A stretch of DNA of 37,711 nt from Saprolegnia diclina VS20 (Eukaryota > Oomycota > Saprolegniomycetes > Saprolegniales > Saprolegniaceae). The notes beneath the pieces were generated by a model that ran no database searches, was not told the DNA's origin, and worked only from the letters and a program-made list of their open reading frames with translations. The stretch is taken from NCBI RefSeq assembly GCF_000281045.1, contig NW_008246180.1:18238-55948 (forward strand), in the 5' to 3' direction. Position numbers and translations under genes: made by a program. How positions within the stretch are numbered: position 1 is the first letter of the stretch; every line of letters starts with the position of its first letter. Below are positions 11,125 to 21,399 of the stretch, piece after piece.

Positions 11125-11560
11125 CGGCTTGTAGCAACTTTCGACTTGCCTCGCTTTGTCCACGTGGAGCAGGTAAAACCTTTTACATTCGATATATTGC
11201 ACTTGTATTTATACGGGTTTATCCGAAAGCGTCCGGATATCCTGCTATGGGTATTTTCGGCACGCCCATGCCGAAAATAACTTGGTCGATGGTCATGCAG
11301 GATGAACATGGAGCTTTCGGTCAACGACTGCACCTTCTGTGGACACTACATTTCGACGACCGTGACCAAAAATTAATGTTAGCGACACTCTCAAAGGCCC
11401 GAGTGATGAGTAAACGCGATCTCGGTGCTGCCAGCCACCATATTGCAGTCGAACGCTTGTCGATGTTGCAGTCTATTTCGAATGGCCCGTCTAACTGCAC
11501 CTAACCCGCGAGGTAGTGTAACGCCTTTAAGCTCGATCGACAGTACGTTTCTCGTGGTCG
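11125..11560. other. Divergent promoter region between ALG5 and the cysteine-rich gene
   Basis: This 436-bp gap must drive ALG5 to the left and the secreted-protein gene to the right. It is AT-richer than the coding DNA and contains the inverted repeat at 11252-11279. I see no credible coding exon. Confidence 0.6.
11252..11279. promoter_or_regulatory. Inverted repeat TATTTTCGGCA / TGCCGAAAATA
   Basis: Two perfect 11-bp arms (11252-11262 and 11269-11279) are separated by CGCCCA. The site lies 128 bp upstream of the ALG5 ATG and 282 bp upstream of the ATG at 11561. The half-site TGCC followed by an A/T run recurs upstream of three other genes in this window. Confidence 0.6.
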
Positions 11561-12520
11561 ATGGTCCGCCTTCGGTCGCTCGGTGCCATCAGCCTCATGC
11601 TCGTCGCTGCACAAGCCCTTTCTGCCAACATCAGCAGCACTCCTCAGTACATGGTGGAGACTTTGTCGTACGCAACGTCCTTGGAATCGACGAGCTCCTG
11701 CATCTTTGGCGCCATTCCATGCGCGGATGGATCGACCGCGTGCATCGACGCCGTCCCATTTACAGGCTGCGCGTTCGATGCGGTTCGCCCCATTCGCTTT
11801 GACGCGATCGTGCATGCCTTCTTTGACGTGCTCCAAGACTTGACCGACGACCACGTCTCCTTTGTCGTCAAGTACACTGACGACGCTATCACCACGGCAG
11901 CTACAGCCTTGGTCGACTGCGGCCGCGGCCTCGGTGCAGCGGCGCCGCGCTGCAGCACGCTCGCTACATTTGAGACGTGCGTCAACACGACATCAATGGC
12001 ACTCGCCAGCAAGATAGCGAGCCAAACTCTCACTAGCAATGAGCGCGACCGCATCCAGCGCGGCCTTGACAAGGTACCGACCGTCTTGAAACGGGTCGTC
12101 GACCAGTGCATGATCGGGTGTGACCACGACACGTGCACCGGGGCACCACTCGAGTATCAGGCACCCCGCGGATGCACGTGTAGAGTGCTCACCGTGGTTG
12201 GCGACGATGCCAAGCAGGTTCGAGTGACCACCGACCGCTGCGCCGCCAACGCGGCTCTCTATCGCGTCAACGAGAACGGCATCAAGGAAGTTGCGGGGAA
12301 GATTCCGCTGCCGTACATGGGCTGCTACGTGGGCATGGACGACAAGCCGTGGGACTGGAGCACGTGCGCACCCACGTACGCGTCGATCGAGCTCGCGAAG
12401 ACCCAGTTTGTGCGCTGCGTCGATCAGTTTGGTCACCGGCGCAGCCTCTCGCATAGCTCGCCAACGGTGGTGCTGCATCGCCTTGCACTCGTTGTTGCAG
12501 TGGTGATCCTAGTTGTCTAA
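11561..12520 (+). CDS. Cysteine-rich secreted or membrane-anchored protein, paralogue 1
   Basis: A single 319-aa exon. Residues 1-22 form a signal peptide (MVRLRSLGAISLMLVAAQAL). The mature part carries regularly spaced cysteines in blocks shared with the next gene: STACIDAVPFTGCAFD, CSTLATFETCVNT, GCTC, PYMGCYVGMDDKPWDWSTC and FVRCVDQ. N-glycosylation sequons occur near the start. The last 17 residues are a hydrophobic tail without charged residues after it, suiting a GPI signal or a tail anchor. I do not recognise the family; a surface or secreted role is inferred from the signal peptide, cysteines and tail. It forms a tandem pair with the gene at 13128. Confidence 0.85.
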   Translation: MVRLRSLGAISLMLVAAQALSANISSTPQYMVETLSYATSLESTSSCIFGAIPCADGSTACIDAVPFTGCAFDAVRPIRFDAIVHAFFDVLQDLTDDHVSFVVKYTDDAITTAATALVDCGRGLGAAAPRCSTLATFETCVNTTSMALASKIASQTLTSNERDRIQRGLDKVPTVLKRVVDQCMIGCDHDTCTGAPLEYQAPRGCTCRVLTVVGDDAKQVRVTTDRCAANAALYRVNENGIKEVAGKIPLPYMGCYVGMDDKPWDWSTCAPTYASIELAKTQFVRCVDQFGHRRSLSHSSPTVVLHRLALVVAVVILVV

Positions 12521-13127
12521 GTGCTACAAACGGCATCTTGTGCTCGAGAATTTACCTACTGCACGTCACAAAGAATGTTCCGGCGTGCGGTTGTATAATG
12601 CGTCCTCGCAAGTTTGGGGTTTCTTGACAGATTGCTTGTGTGAAGGTCGAACATTTTGGCTCGCGCCATGTCTCATGGCCCTCTATTGCATCATCCCCAA
12701 CGCAAACGTCAACTTCCAGAACAGGAACCTAAATCTGGATATCTGGCACCTCCAAGTATTCGAAGATCTGGCCTCGATCCAGAGGGTGGTTGCGCCAGCG
12801 TATGACCGAGGGTAGTGACCTCGGCAGCGACAAAGCCACATGTCAAGCTATTGGCCGACTAGTTTGGACCATGGTAGACCGACCAGCCATTTCGACCTGA
12901 ACGCCAGTTGAAATAGAGCGATGGTGGACCTAACCACCAGCTTGTTGGCGGTCAAAAATAGCGAATGCATGGCTGTCGCGGACCCGCTAGCCAACCATGC
13001 TCAAGTATAACCAAAGGTATGGAAAGGCGGCTGTTGTTCCCGCACCGAGTTCAACGACTCAACGTGGATAGGATGCCGCCATCTTGAATTCAAAGAGTTC
13101 ATGCAACAGCACACTTTGCATTTGCTC
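12521..13127 (+). other. Intergenic spacer between tandem paralogues
   Basis: About 600 bp lie between the two cysteine-rich genes. No open frame shows family resemblance. The spacer should contain the terminator of paralogue 1 and the promoter of paralogue 2. I see no repeat linking it to the region upstream of paralogue 1. Confidence 0.55.
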
Positions 13128-14263
13128 ATGGTCGTCGGCCGCCCCCGTCACTTTCTCCTTGGCCTCGCGGCCTCGCTGCCATACGTGCTTGCGGAAAAGA
13201 CCAGCAACAGCAGCCTGCCGGTCGGCACAAACCCGGCGCCGTACAGCGCACAGCGTTCGTTGGCGACCGGCTGCTTCTTTGGCTCGTTCACTTGCCCCAA
13301 TGGCGCCACCGCGTGCATCGACCCGATAGAGTTTGCCGGGTGTGCGTTCGATACGGTCACCCCCCTCAGCATCGACGGGATCGCACCCGACTTTTTCGGC
13401 TTGATGAAAGACTTTACGGACGGCACGAGCAACTTTATTGTGGACTTCGCCGACCAAATGCTCAACGACGCGATCCAAGATCTGATCGAGTGCGGCAACT
13501 TTCTGAGCGGCAACCGACCGACCTGCTCGACGCTCGCATCACTACGTTCGTGCGTCAACACGGCGTCCCTTGCAGTTTCCAAGGCCAAGTCGGGGCCAAG
13601 GGGTTGACGGCGACCGACGTCAGGCGTATCGAAAACGGGCTCGCCAAAGCAAAGGACGTGGCCAGCGGCGTCACCCAAGAGTGCAAGACCGGGTGTACAC
13701 AGGGCGAGTGCAGTGGCGACGCGTTGACGTACACTGAGCCGACTGGCTGCACGTGCCAGTCGCTCATGCTCAACACCAGCGACCCGCAATTGTTTACGGT
13801 GACCGCGCCCGAGTGCGCCATCAACGCCGGCCTTTTTCTCGCCAACGCCAAGGGCGCCTTGGAGCTCACGATGAAAATTCAATTCTCGTACATGGGCTGC
13901 TTTGTTGGCACCAAGGACGCGCCGTCCGAGTGGCGCAGGTGCACGAACGCCTATGCGTACGACGACTTACCGGGGGCGATGTTTGTCCGCTGCGTCGACC
14001 AGTCGAATCGAGAAGGCGACCTGACGAGAACGACCCAAGGCAACCCGTCGTCGTCGTCGTCGTCGTCGTCCAAGGCTGGATGGATGTCGTTGTTGCCCGT
14101 CGCAATGATCGGCGGGTACTTGTACCTCAGAAACCAGAAAAAGAATGCGCAACCACCAACCACGACCCCCGACCCTGCCAAGCCCAGTGTTAGCGCGGCC
14201 CCCCAAGTCAAAGCCGCCGTTGAAATTAGTCTCGACACGGAGATCGTGTGCGAGATAGATTAG
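13128..14263 (+). pseudogene. Cysteine-rich secreted/type I membrane protein, paralogue 2, with a frameshift
   Basis: ATG 13128 begins a signal peptide (MVVGRPRHFLLGLAASLPYV). The first frame encodes TACIDPIEFAGCAFD and CSTLASLRSCVNTASLAV, then stops at 13605-13607. From about 13595 the homology continues in another frame (LTATDVRRIENGLAKAK, GCTCQS, SYMGCFVGTKDAPSEWRRC, FVRCVDQ) to the stop at 14261. Frames and homology imply one missing base around 13588-13600, near the G runs. Unlike paralogue 1 it ends with a serine run, a membrane helix (GWMSLLPVAMIGGYLYL) and a cytosolic tail of about 45 residues. The clean downstream frame suggests either a very recent mutation or a sequencing error in a homopolymer. 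No suitable intron fits. Confidence 0.8.
14047..14072 (+). repeat. (TCG)n microsatellite encoding a serine run
   Basis: Eight or so TCG units lie just before the membrane helix of cysteine-rich paralogue 2. They encode a poly-serine hinge and are prone to length change. Confidence 0.8.
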
Positions 14264-14592
14264 CCCTGAGATTAGCCCATGCTTGCAAGGATCTCGTAGG
14301 ATAGCTAGGGTTCCTCACTCAAATAACATCCATCCAACTCGTCTTTGGGTTAAATCGGTCTACTCGCACGCCCGCGGGGTCCGCCCGTTCAACACCCTTA
14401 CCACCTCCCAGAGTCCAGTTGATGCAGATTCGTTGTATCGATGAAGAAAGCTTTTGTGGTGTCACCGAGTCAAGCATGGCGGGGTTGAGGGTGGGTTGCC
14501 ATTCAAAGTGGCATCTGCCATATTTAATATTAAAATCGGCATTTGCCGTATTCTAGCCGCCAGCTGGCAGTGTAGCAACTTCATCGATCCGC
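14264..14592 (+). other. Promoter region of the DHHC gene
   Basis: This 329-bp spacer holds no coding frame I can support. Its last 100 bp carry the cluster of TGCC-type motifs at 14497-14549, ending 44 bp before the DHHC start codon. Confidence 0.6.
14497..14549. promoter_or_regulatory. Cluster of TGCC/AT palindromic motifs
   Basis: Two inverted sites adjoin: TGCCATTCAAAGTGGCA (14497-14513) and a 26-bp imperfect palindrome (14516-14541) with half-sites TGCCATATTTAAT and, on the other strand, TGCCGATTTTAAT (11 of 13 equal). A further TTGCCGTATT follows at 14543. The same half-site occurs upstream of ALG5, RFWD3 and the RCC1 gene. Confidence 0.6.
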
Positions 14593-15651
14593 ATGGCACG
14601 GTCCGCCGAGGACGACGTGCGCCTCGGCAGGAAGAAGATCCTGTACACGCGCGTCTGGTGGCTTCTCTTCCACGTTGGCGACTACGTCTGGCTCGTCTAC
14701 AGCGGGACGTGGGCGGCGTACTTTGCCCGGCCAAGCGGCTACGACATGGCCGGCGCCGCCACCGTCATTGCGATCGCCGTCGCCAGCTTTGCCGCGTACG
14801 TGCGCCTGCAGTGCTCGTCGCCCGGCGTTGTCCCGCTCGCGCCGGCCGCCGATCCTCTCGAGACGTACGACACGGATGTGCTCCTCTTAGAGCACGGCCT
14901 CGAGTCGCCGGTCGTTGATGCTGCCAGTGGCATGGAGCTGCATTACTGCCGGCGCTGCCGCGTGCACCAGCCTCTCCGCGCCAAGCACTGGTGCGTCTTT
15001 CCATCTCGAACATGCATATTGGAGGCTCACACGTGATAGCAAGGACTGCGGGCGCTGCGTCGAACAGTACGACCACCAGTACATCCTCCTCCATCGTCGT
15101 TCGATAGTCCGATCTCATGACGTTGTGTGTAGCTGCGTCTGCGCTGGCGTCTGCGTCGGCCGGGACAACCACCGCATCTTTGTCATGTACGTCGTCCTGC
15201 AGCTGCTCGAGGCCATCTGTGCCATGGACATTGCGGTCTATGGCTTTTCGATGCAGGAGAGCATCCAAGCCTGGTTCGTCGTCAACCTCCCGTACATTGT
15301 TGTCTACGGCTGCAGCCTCTTCACGCTGCTCATGGCGATCCCGCTGACCTGCTACCACATCTACCTCGTGCTTACCAACCAGGTTGGACGGAATCCCAAT
15401 CATGTGTCTCATGGCACACGTAGACGTCGTGGGAACACGCCCGGCGACGCCAGATCACATACCTGCGCGACCTCCCAGGCGACAGCTCACCCTTCTCGCT
15501 CGGGTACACCACCAACTGCATCCGGTTCCTCGTAGCCGGCGAGCGGAATACGTGGTCGGGTCCGACGGCCGCCGACCTCAACGTCGACAGCGACGACGAC
15601 GACGACGATAGCAACACGTCCAAGGCAAGCACCGCCGAGCGCAGTGCGTAG
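14593..15651 (+). CDS. DHHC palmitoyltransferase
   Basis: Exons 14593-14990, 15040-15078, 15133-15382 and 15424-15651 (introns 49, 54 and 41 bp) encode 304 aa. The enzyme S-acylates cysteines of membrane proteins. Two membrane helices lie in residues 20-70. The cysteine-rich domain starts YCRRCRVHQPLRAKHC and runs through KDCGRCVEQYDHHC, with DHHC at 144-147 (catalytic C147). Two more helices follow, then the TTxE-type motif TSWE at 230-233. The usual CPWVGNCVG after DHH is CVCAGVCVG here, so the Pro-Trp pair is lost while Cys147 stays. Exon 2 is only 39 nt and both its borders split codons of the catalytic domain. The C-terminus has a run of aspartates. Membrane location could be Golgi or plasma membrane; the sequence does not decide. 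Confidence 0.9.
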
Positions 15652-15730
15652 ACGAGCCGACAGCGACTACCGTGCAGTAATATATACATCTAGTTCGTGG
15701 ACTTAGGTCTTGGACGAGACTGCAATGCCC

Positions 15731-17483
15731 TCAAACATCTCGCCGACCTACACATATTCTGATCGACTCGATAGATTGAAACAAATGTACCATTTGCATC
15801 GTATTGGGCAGCGTCGAAGCCGTCGCGACACCGTTCAGCGGCGACGACGGCGCCTGCAGCGACGACGTCGGGCTCATCGCATCATAAAAGTCGTCCGACA
15901 CGGCGCTGTCGCTCGGACCCGGTTTGTTGAGCACCGGTACCTCGGCATCCTGCACCTCGGTTGGCGGCAGTTCGGGTTCCGTCGTCGGTGTCGGTGCCAG
16001 CGCAAAGCCATCGTCGGGTAGCTCGACCGGTTGCAAGCTCGCGTACTTGCCAATGACACCGACGCCGAGGATCTTCTCATGGATGAAGTCGCCGATCGCC
16101 TATCCGGATAGGATTGGATGGATAGGACTCCAAGAAGAAGATGAAGCTACGTACGACCGAGTTTTGCATGAGCAGCTTGGTGCACTTGGTGCCATTGTTC
16201 ATCTGCAGCTGGCGGATCGCGGCTTCAAAGCTCATACCGGCGATCACCACGTCGTTGACGGCAACAATGTGATTCTCGGGCAGCACGTCGATCCAGTCAA
16301 TGTCGTCGGGTGACCCTTGCACTACATGGAGGATCGTACCAGATTCTAGAATCTAGACTTGTGCAAATGCGTACCGAGACCAATGCGCTTGAGCGCGATG
16401 GTGGGCTGATCGAAAAACTCATACTCGGTGACGCTCTCAACTTCGACGACGCGGTCGTAGAGGTACAGCTCGTATTGGAAGACTTCGCCGACCGACGTTT
16501 GCACGGACGCGGTGCAGCCGCTGGCGACGACGACGCGCGAGATCGCGTTGATATCTATCGATGTATCAACTTGATACGAATGTGTCGACACGAAGTAGAA
16601 TACCGCATTTGACGTAGACGAAGCGGTAAATGCATGGAGGCGACCCGTAGTCGCACTTGAAGGCCACTTGGCCGCTGGTCCCGGGTGGCACGAGCTGCGT
16701 GGGCCCAACGTCGATGTTTTGGTCGCCTTCTTCGTTGTAGATGAGCAGCTGGACATAGTCCTTTGGCGAATGGTTGTCGGGAATGTCAAACTCGACTGTG
16801 CGAGATGTGAGACGCTGGATCGAGCATGCAGATTCAGTGTCGTACCCGTGACGACAGAACCCTTCTCGAGGTGGGCGCCGAGGCGGATCTCGGCGATACC
16901 GCTCGAGCGCAGACTCAAGAGACTCATCTTGTACGAGGTTGGTTCGGTGACGCGAGTGAGGACAGCGTGGAGGTCTTCGGCGTGCTGGATCGAGTCGGGG
17001 TAGCCATTGTGCAGCAAAAAGTCCTAGTACAACTCGTGGACCTCGTCGCCAATAGCGTTCTCGTACCTGGGGAAGGAGGCCGAGGGCGTCGCGCGTGGGC
17101 ATCGCGCCGAGCTGCAGCAGGTACACGATCGCCACGTCGTTCTGCGCTTGGCACGCGTGGTGCAAGGCCGTCCAGCCCTTCTCATCGCGGTGGTCGAGGT
17201 TCGCCTCTTTCGCCACGAGCATCTTGATCATCTCGAGCACGATCTGCTTCTTCTCGTGCTGCACCGAGTGGGTGGCGGCCTTGATCGCGTCCGACTCGAG
17301 CGCCTGTGGCGTCGGGCTCGGGCTCTTGACCTCCGGGTCGCTCCCAGCCGCGACGAGGAGCGCGGTCCGCCCATACTCGTCGGCCTTCTCGACGTCGGCC
17401 ATCTCGGAGGACGCGAGCAGCGACGCGAGGCCGTCGAGGTCGCCCGTCCGGCAGGACTCGTGCAAGGACGCGTTGTTGCCCAT
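15731..17483 (-). CDS. Ankyrin repeat and PDZ-like domain protein, probably N-myristoylated
   Basis: Exons 17483-17067, 17023-16846, 16795-16604, 16554-16375, 16321-16155 and 16099-15731 (introns 43, 50, 49, 53 and 55 bp) encode 500 aa. Ankyrin repeats fill residues 8-135 (DEYGRTALLVAAGSD, DEKGWTALHHACQAQNDVAI). A beta-rich middle (about 140-310) is unassigned. A PDZ-like unit follows (VLPENHIVAVNDVVIAGMS, then FEAAIRQLQMNN). The tail is acidic and Pro/Ser-rich. I chose ATG 17483 because MGNNAS fits the N-myristoylation pattern (Gly2, Ser6). In-frame ATGs at 17516 and 17558 would add 11 or 25 residues and hide that glycine. Exon phases all close. A membrane-linked scaffold is the likely role (inference). 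Confidence 0.75.
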
Positions 17484-17558
17484 CTTCCCGTGGTCGGAAA
17501 TCTTCGAAAATGGCATGTCGGGGATCGATGGCCAACATATTAATATTCCACAATTCAT

Positions 17559-18073
17559 CTTCTAATCACTTGACGTTGTATTGAAAGAGGCGGGATCGCG
17601 TCTTATTAATATTACGAACGCAGGAAATTCGTGCATTTCAACCAATCAGCGGCTAGTTGAAGTCGCGTCCATGCTGATGCAGAAAGGCGATCCACATTTC
17701 GCACGCTCGACGCTGCGAACGTCGACGCGCCGACCACCGTGTCCACGCGCGTCCACGTTCACGCGCCAACTATGCATCGATAAAGATCAGACAACCTGTC
17801 TTCAATTGCAAGGAGCGAGCTCGGACACGCGTCGTCGTCACGCTAGCACCTTGCTCAACCTCGATGCCATCCACCCCAAAGGGTCCACCGCGCAGCGTCC
17901 GACCATTCCGCCCGAGCAGACACGGAACCGGAGCGCACCACCAAGCGCTGGCACGACCAAGGACATCAACTTGAATGTACTTTATGTCCTTGGGACGACC
18001 ATAGCATGGCCAAAATGGCGCCTCGAGCGTTACGGCGAGCGCGCCATGATGGAGGTTGTAGTCGATTAGGTAC
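17559..18073. other. Divergent intergenic region
   Basis: About 515 bp between the ankyrin/PDZ gene (-) and the EF-hand gene (+). The palindromic AT decamer TATTAATATT occurs twice, near 17538 and 17605, and may mark AT-rich promoter positions. Open frames here look random in composition and I support none of them. Confidence 0.5.
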
Positions 18074-19231
18074 ATGAGTCAACGCAGCGTCTCGGCGACG
18101 ACAGAGCGGGAGTACCGCGAGCTGCTCGCAAAGGTCGAGGCGCAAAAAGCAGCAAGTAAGAAGGCGTCCGAGGCGCTCACGGAGCAGTCGGCCCTCACAA
18201 CGCTCGTGACCGAGCTCGAGTGGCTCAAGAAGCGCAAGGCACGCGCCCACGTACGCGTTCAAAAGCGCTGCGACCACCTCAAAGTCTGTCCATGTCTCTT
18301 ATTCAGAGTCCCTTACACTGTTGCTGTAGCATCTCCGCCTCTGGTTTGACTCGTACGATGTCGACAAGTCGGGGGGCATCTCGGTGCAGGAGCTCATTTG
18401 GCCAATGCTCGTCCTCGGCTTTGCCAACACCCTCGCCGAGGTACACTTGACTAGAATTGCATGCGATTAGAATGGGCTCTAGGTCAAGGCGCTTCTTGTC
18501 GCCGCCGACAGCGACGGCGACGGTCAAATTGGCTTTGACGACTTTGTCGAGCTCATGAACGCTCACGACACCAACGGAAAAGACAGCGTCCACCCGCTCG
18601 AGAAGCTTGTGCAGCTCGTCGAGACAGGCCAGCTCGGGGTACCGCACCCCTACCTCGCCTCTGTTGAAACATTGACAAATCCTTGAGGTTTAGGACCGCA
18701 GTCTCTCGCTCCAGACGCTCTTGCCGTCGTACCAGCGGCAGCTCATGCTCTCGGCGCTCATGTCGTACGGGGACGTCGCGACGACGCGGGCGGAAGTGGT
18801 CGCTCGTGAGGCGAACGAGGCTATGCTCAAACGAGCGACGATCGCGCTTGGTGCGTCCAAAGACCTTGGTCGTGTCCTGCCACTCCAACTGCCCCAGCCA
18901 CTGCCGCGCAAGAAGGCGTCCGTGGTCATTCCCAACCTCTCGGGGACTTCGGTAGCTTTGTGCGGTTGATTTTATGGACAAAAGAGGTCCAGATTAGGTG
19001 CTCAACCCGGTCGTCGTGCAGCGCCGGCTTGTCTACGAGAGCAAGAAGGAGCGCCGTGCCCACGCGTCGGAAGCCAACACGATGCATCTTTTTCTCGGTA
19101 TATCCATATTCATATTGTCCTTCCGGATAGCATCGTTAGGGTATTTGTTAGAAAATATGTTGGAAACCGGCCCGGCTTCCGCAGGTCGGCGGTCGAATGG
19201 CAACGCCTCGATCAAGTATTCTGCTCGCTAA
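18074..19231 (+). CDS. Coiled-coil EF-hand calcium-binding protein
   Basis: Exons 18074-18283, 18330-18440, 18483-18638, 18694-18951 and 18998-19231 (introns 46, 42, 55 and 46 bp) give 322 aa. Residues 1-70 are a charged coiled coil. Two EF-hands follow: DVDKSGGISVQE (80-91) and DSDGDGQIGFDD (116-127). Both have acidic residues at loop positions 1, 3 and 12, though the second ends in Asp rather than Glu. A long helical C-terminal part follows. In the last exon, a 54-bp or 42-bp in-frame GT-AG segment starting at 19098 could be a further intron, which would shorten the protein by 18 or 14 residues. The partner is unknown; calcium sensing is inferred from the loops. Confidence 0.8.
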
Positions 19232-19292
19232 CGTAGTACGAGTTGTCATTTCAGTCGTCGCCACAGTCGTATATTTGTGGATGGGGATAGAG

Positions 19293-21399
19293 TTAAATAG
19301 TATAGCCGTCGCCCGACGTGGGGACGCGGTGGTAGGTTAGGTCGAGCGCCATCAATGGCGTCTCGGTCTCGCTCAAGCAGCTCTGGCGCTTCTCGGCCGT
19401 CATGGTCACATAGTCTGCGCCCAGTGTCACGGTAGTCGACGTCAGACTCCACTCAAACTGGAGCCTTGTCGGCGTCGTCGCTGTCATCTGCACGCGCGCG
19501 ATGTAGGCTGTCGACGACTGCTGCAGCGGCCAGGCGTAAAACGTGAGGCAAATGACGCCCGGCGACCGCACGCGACCAATGTAATCGCCGTGGAGCCAGG
19601 ACGCACTCCACTCGCGCAAGGTGTTGGCACCGTTAGGAAAGACGCGCGCGACGCGGAGGCGGTCGTCCAGCGTGTACGTCGACCAGATGGTCGAGTGAAT
19701 CGCGAGGTCGGAGCGCACCTACATCCGCCTCGTCACGACAACGCGTCATCACAATCTCAGAACGTACGTGCAAGACGTTGTGGGCATCAAGGTACTGTCG
19801 AAAGCAGTACGCCATCGTGACCCACTGGAGCATTGGCAGCACGGGTGCGGGGACGCCGGGGTGGTGCGGCGGCAAGATCGCGCAGAGCCAGCGCCCGTCG
19901 AACGGCGACAATTGCTGGTGCAGCGGCCACACTTCCTGGGGCTGCGCTTTGGCCTACACGGTTTTTGTAGGAATTTGACAATATAGATAGGGGTTGGGGT
20001 CCACCATGTAGAGCTCGCGCAGCTGCGCGACAAATGGCTCAAACAAGGACGGAGACGGCGTGCTTTGGAGGTGTGGCGCGATCGATACGACGTCGCGCAC
20101 GAGCTGCGTATACGAGTCGTAGCGCGACGATGTTTGCAGCCACTGGTCTATATAAGCCGCGACAAGCCTCTTCCATGCCTCGTACAAGGTCGTGAGCCGG
20201 TCTCTGTCCAAGAGGCAGTCGGCGTCGTAGAGACAGAGCGCTTGGAGTTGCTGGACGAGGTTCGGGTCGAGCAACGACGTCGCGACGCCGAGGCACGTAG
20301 CTTCCAACGTCGTGACAAGGAGCGATGCCCGGTCGACTAGCGTGTACCGTCACACCTCATTTTGAATGCCGACGATCGTACCAGCCAACGGCAGAATGCG
20401 CGCATGTTCGGTCAGATATGCTTCGGTCAACGGCATATGAAGGCGCGCAAAGAGCGGCTTGAGCAGCCGCGACTGCACATGGCGGCTCGCGATGGCGCCG
20501 CCGACACCAGGCGGTAGCGCGCTCACAAACGCCAGAATGATACCCAACGAGACGTCAAATGAAGTTGAAGCAGGTGGCGACGGCGGCCGGGGCATTTGCC
20601 GGATGGCGAAGGCAGGTGATCGGGCGGACGCAACGACTTGGAGAACCGTGTCGGGGCCTTGCTGGCATCGGACAAAGAGATACGCCTAGCACACGCCGAT
20701 ACCGTCGCCTCGAAAAACAAAAAAGGTGTTAAAGGTGTGTACCGTCAACGTCGCCGCAGGCCACACTTGCGACCACGAGAACGACCAATCTTGCGTCAGC
20801 GGCACGTACGTACAATGCGCGAGCCCGGTAGCCTAGTCCATATAGTGTCCAAGTTCAAAAGTATACGAGAATATTCTACCTGGTCGAAAATATACTCTTG
20901 GCTTGGCAGCCACGTGCCAGTCGGATGGCTCGTCGACTGCACGTCGTCGACTATGCAGGCGCAGGGCACTTGGTCCCCGATTTGGAGCGCGTTCAGCTCG
21001 GTCTCTGCGGGTTCAAACCGAAGGAAGACCACGTGCTGCGCGACGTCGGCTGGCGTGACATTGGCGAGTGCAAACTCGACTGCGAGCGCACCACGCGGCG
21101 TCTGCGTCGGGCACTGGTGCGGGAACGATCTACAAGCTTGTGTCAAATTCAACTGCCGCGATATCTGAGTGTACGGGAGGACCTAATCCAAGGCACAGGT
21201 GAGTGAGTCGTCGATACCAACGTGCAGCGGAGAGCGTACGATTGGTCGGGGCGGCAGCGATAGCGGAAGCCGCCTACACCGTGTGTAACTTCTCGAGTCT
21301 GGCAGTCGTCGTTGCCTACGTGGGCGTATCGTAGCCGCCTTCAAACGGCGTCGCCCGAGGGCAGACGCACGAGGGCATGTAGAATTGCAGCGAGGACAT
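19293..21399 (-). CDS. Unidentified eight-exon protein
   Basis: Exons 21399-21320, 21273-21222, 21182-20880, 20832-20743, 20685-20382, 20336-20005, 19953-19768 and 19718-19293 (introns 46, 39, 47, 57, 45, 51 and 49 bp) join without a stop into 590 aa. I do not recognise the family. The first 200 residues look beta-rich with several cysteines. A Pro-rich linker and one hydrophobic stretch (GIILAFVSALPPGVGGAIAS) follow. A helical part (about 280-400) and a Trp-rich beta-type C-terminus complete it (QQLSPFDGRWLCAIL, SASWLHGDYIGRV). The first two exons and the 39-bp intron are the least certain; the rest is supported by uniform intron size and closing phases. It is divergent from the TMEM229-like gene. 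Confidence 0.65.

Noticed and set aside
16100-16130. CTATCCGGATAG and similar CCGGAT motifs as a regulatory repeat
   Set aside because: The clearest copy lies inside an intron and the others are too short and scattered to distinguish from chance.
17581-18069. 162-codon plus-strand open frame
   Set aside because: It starts on TTG, has shadow-like composition and lies in a divergent promoter region.
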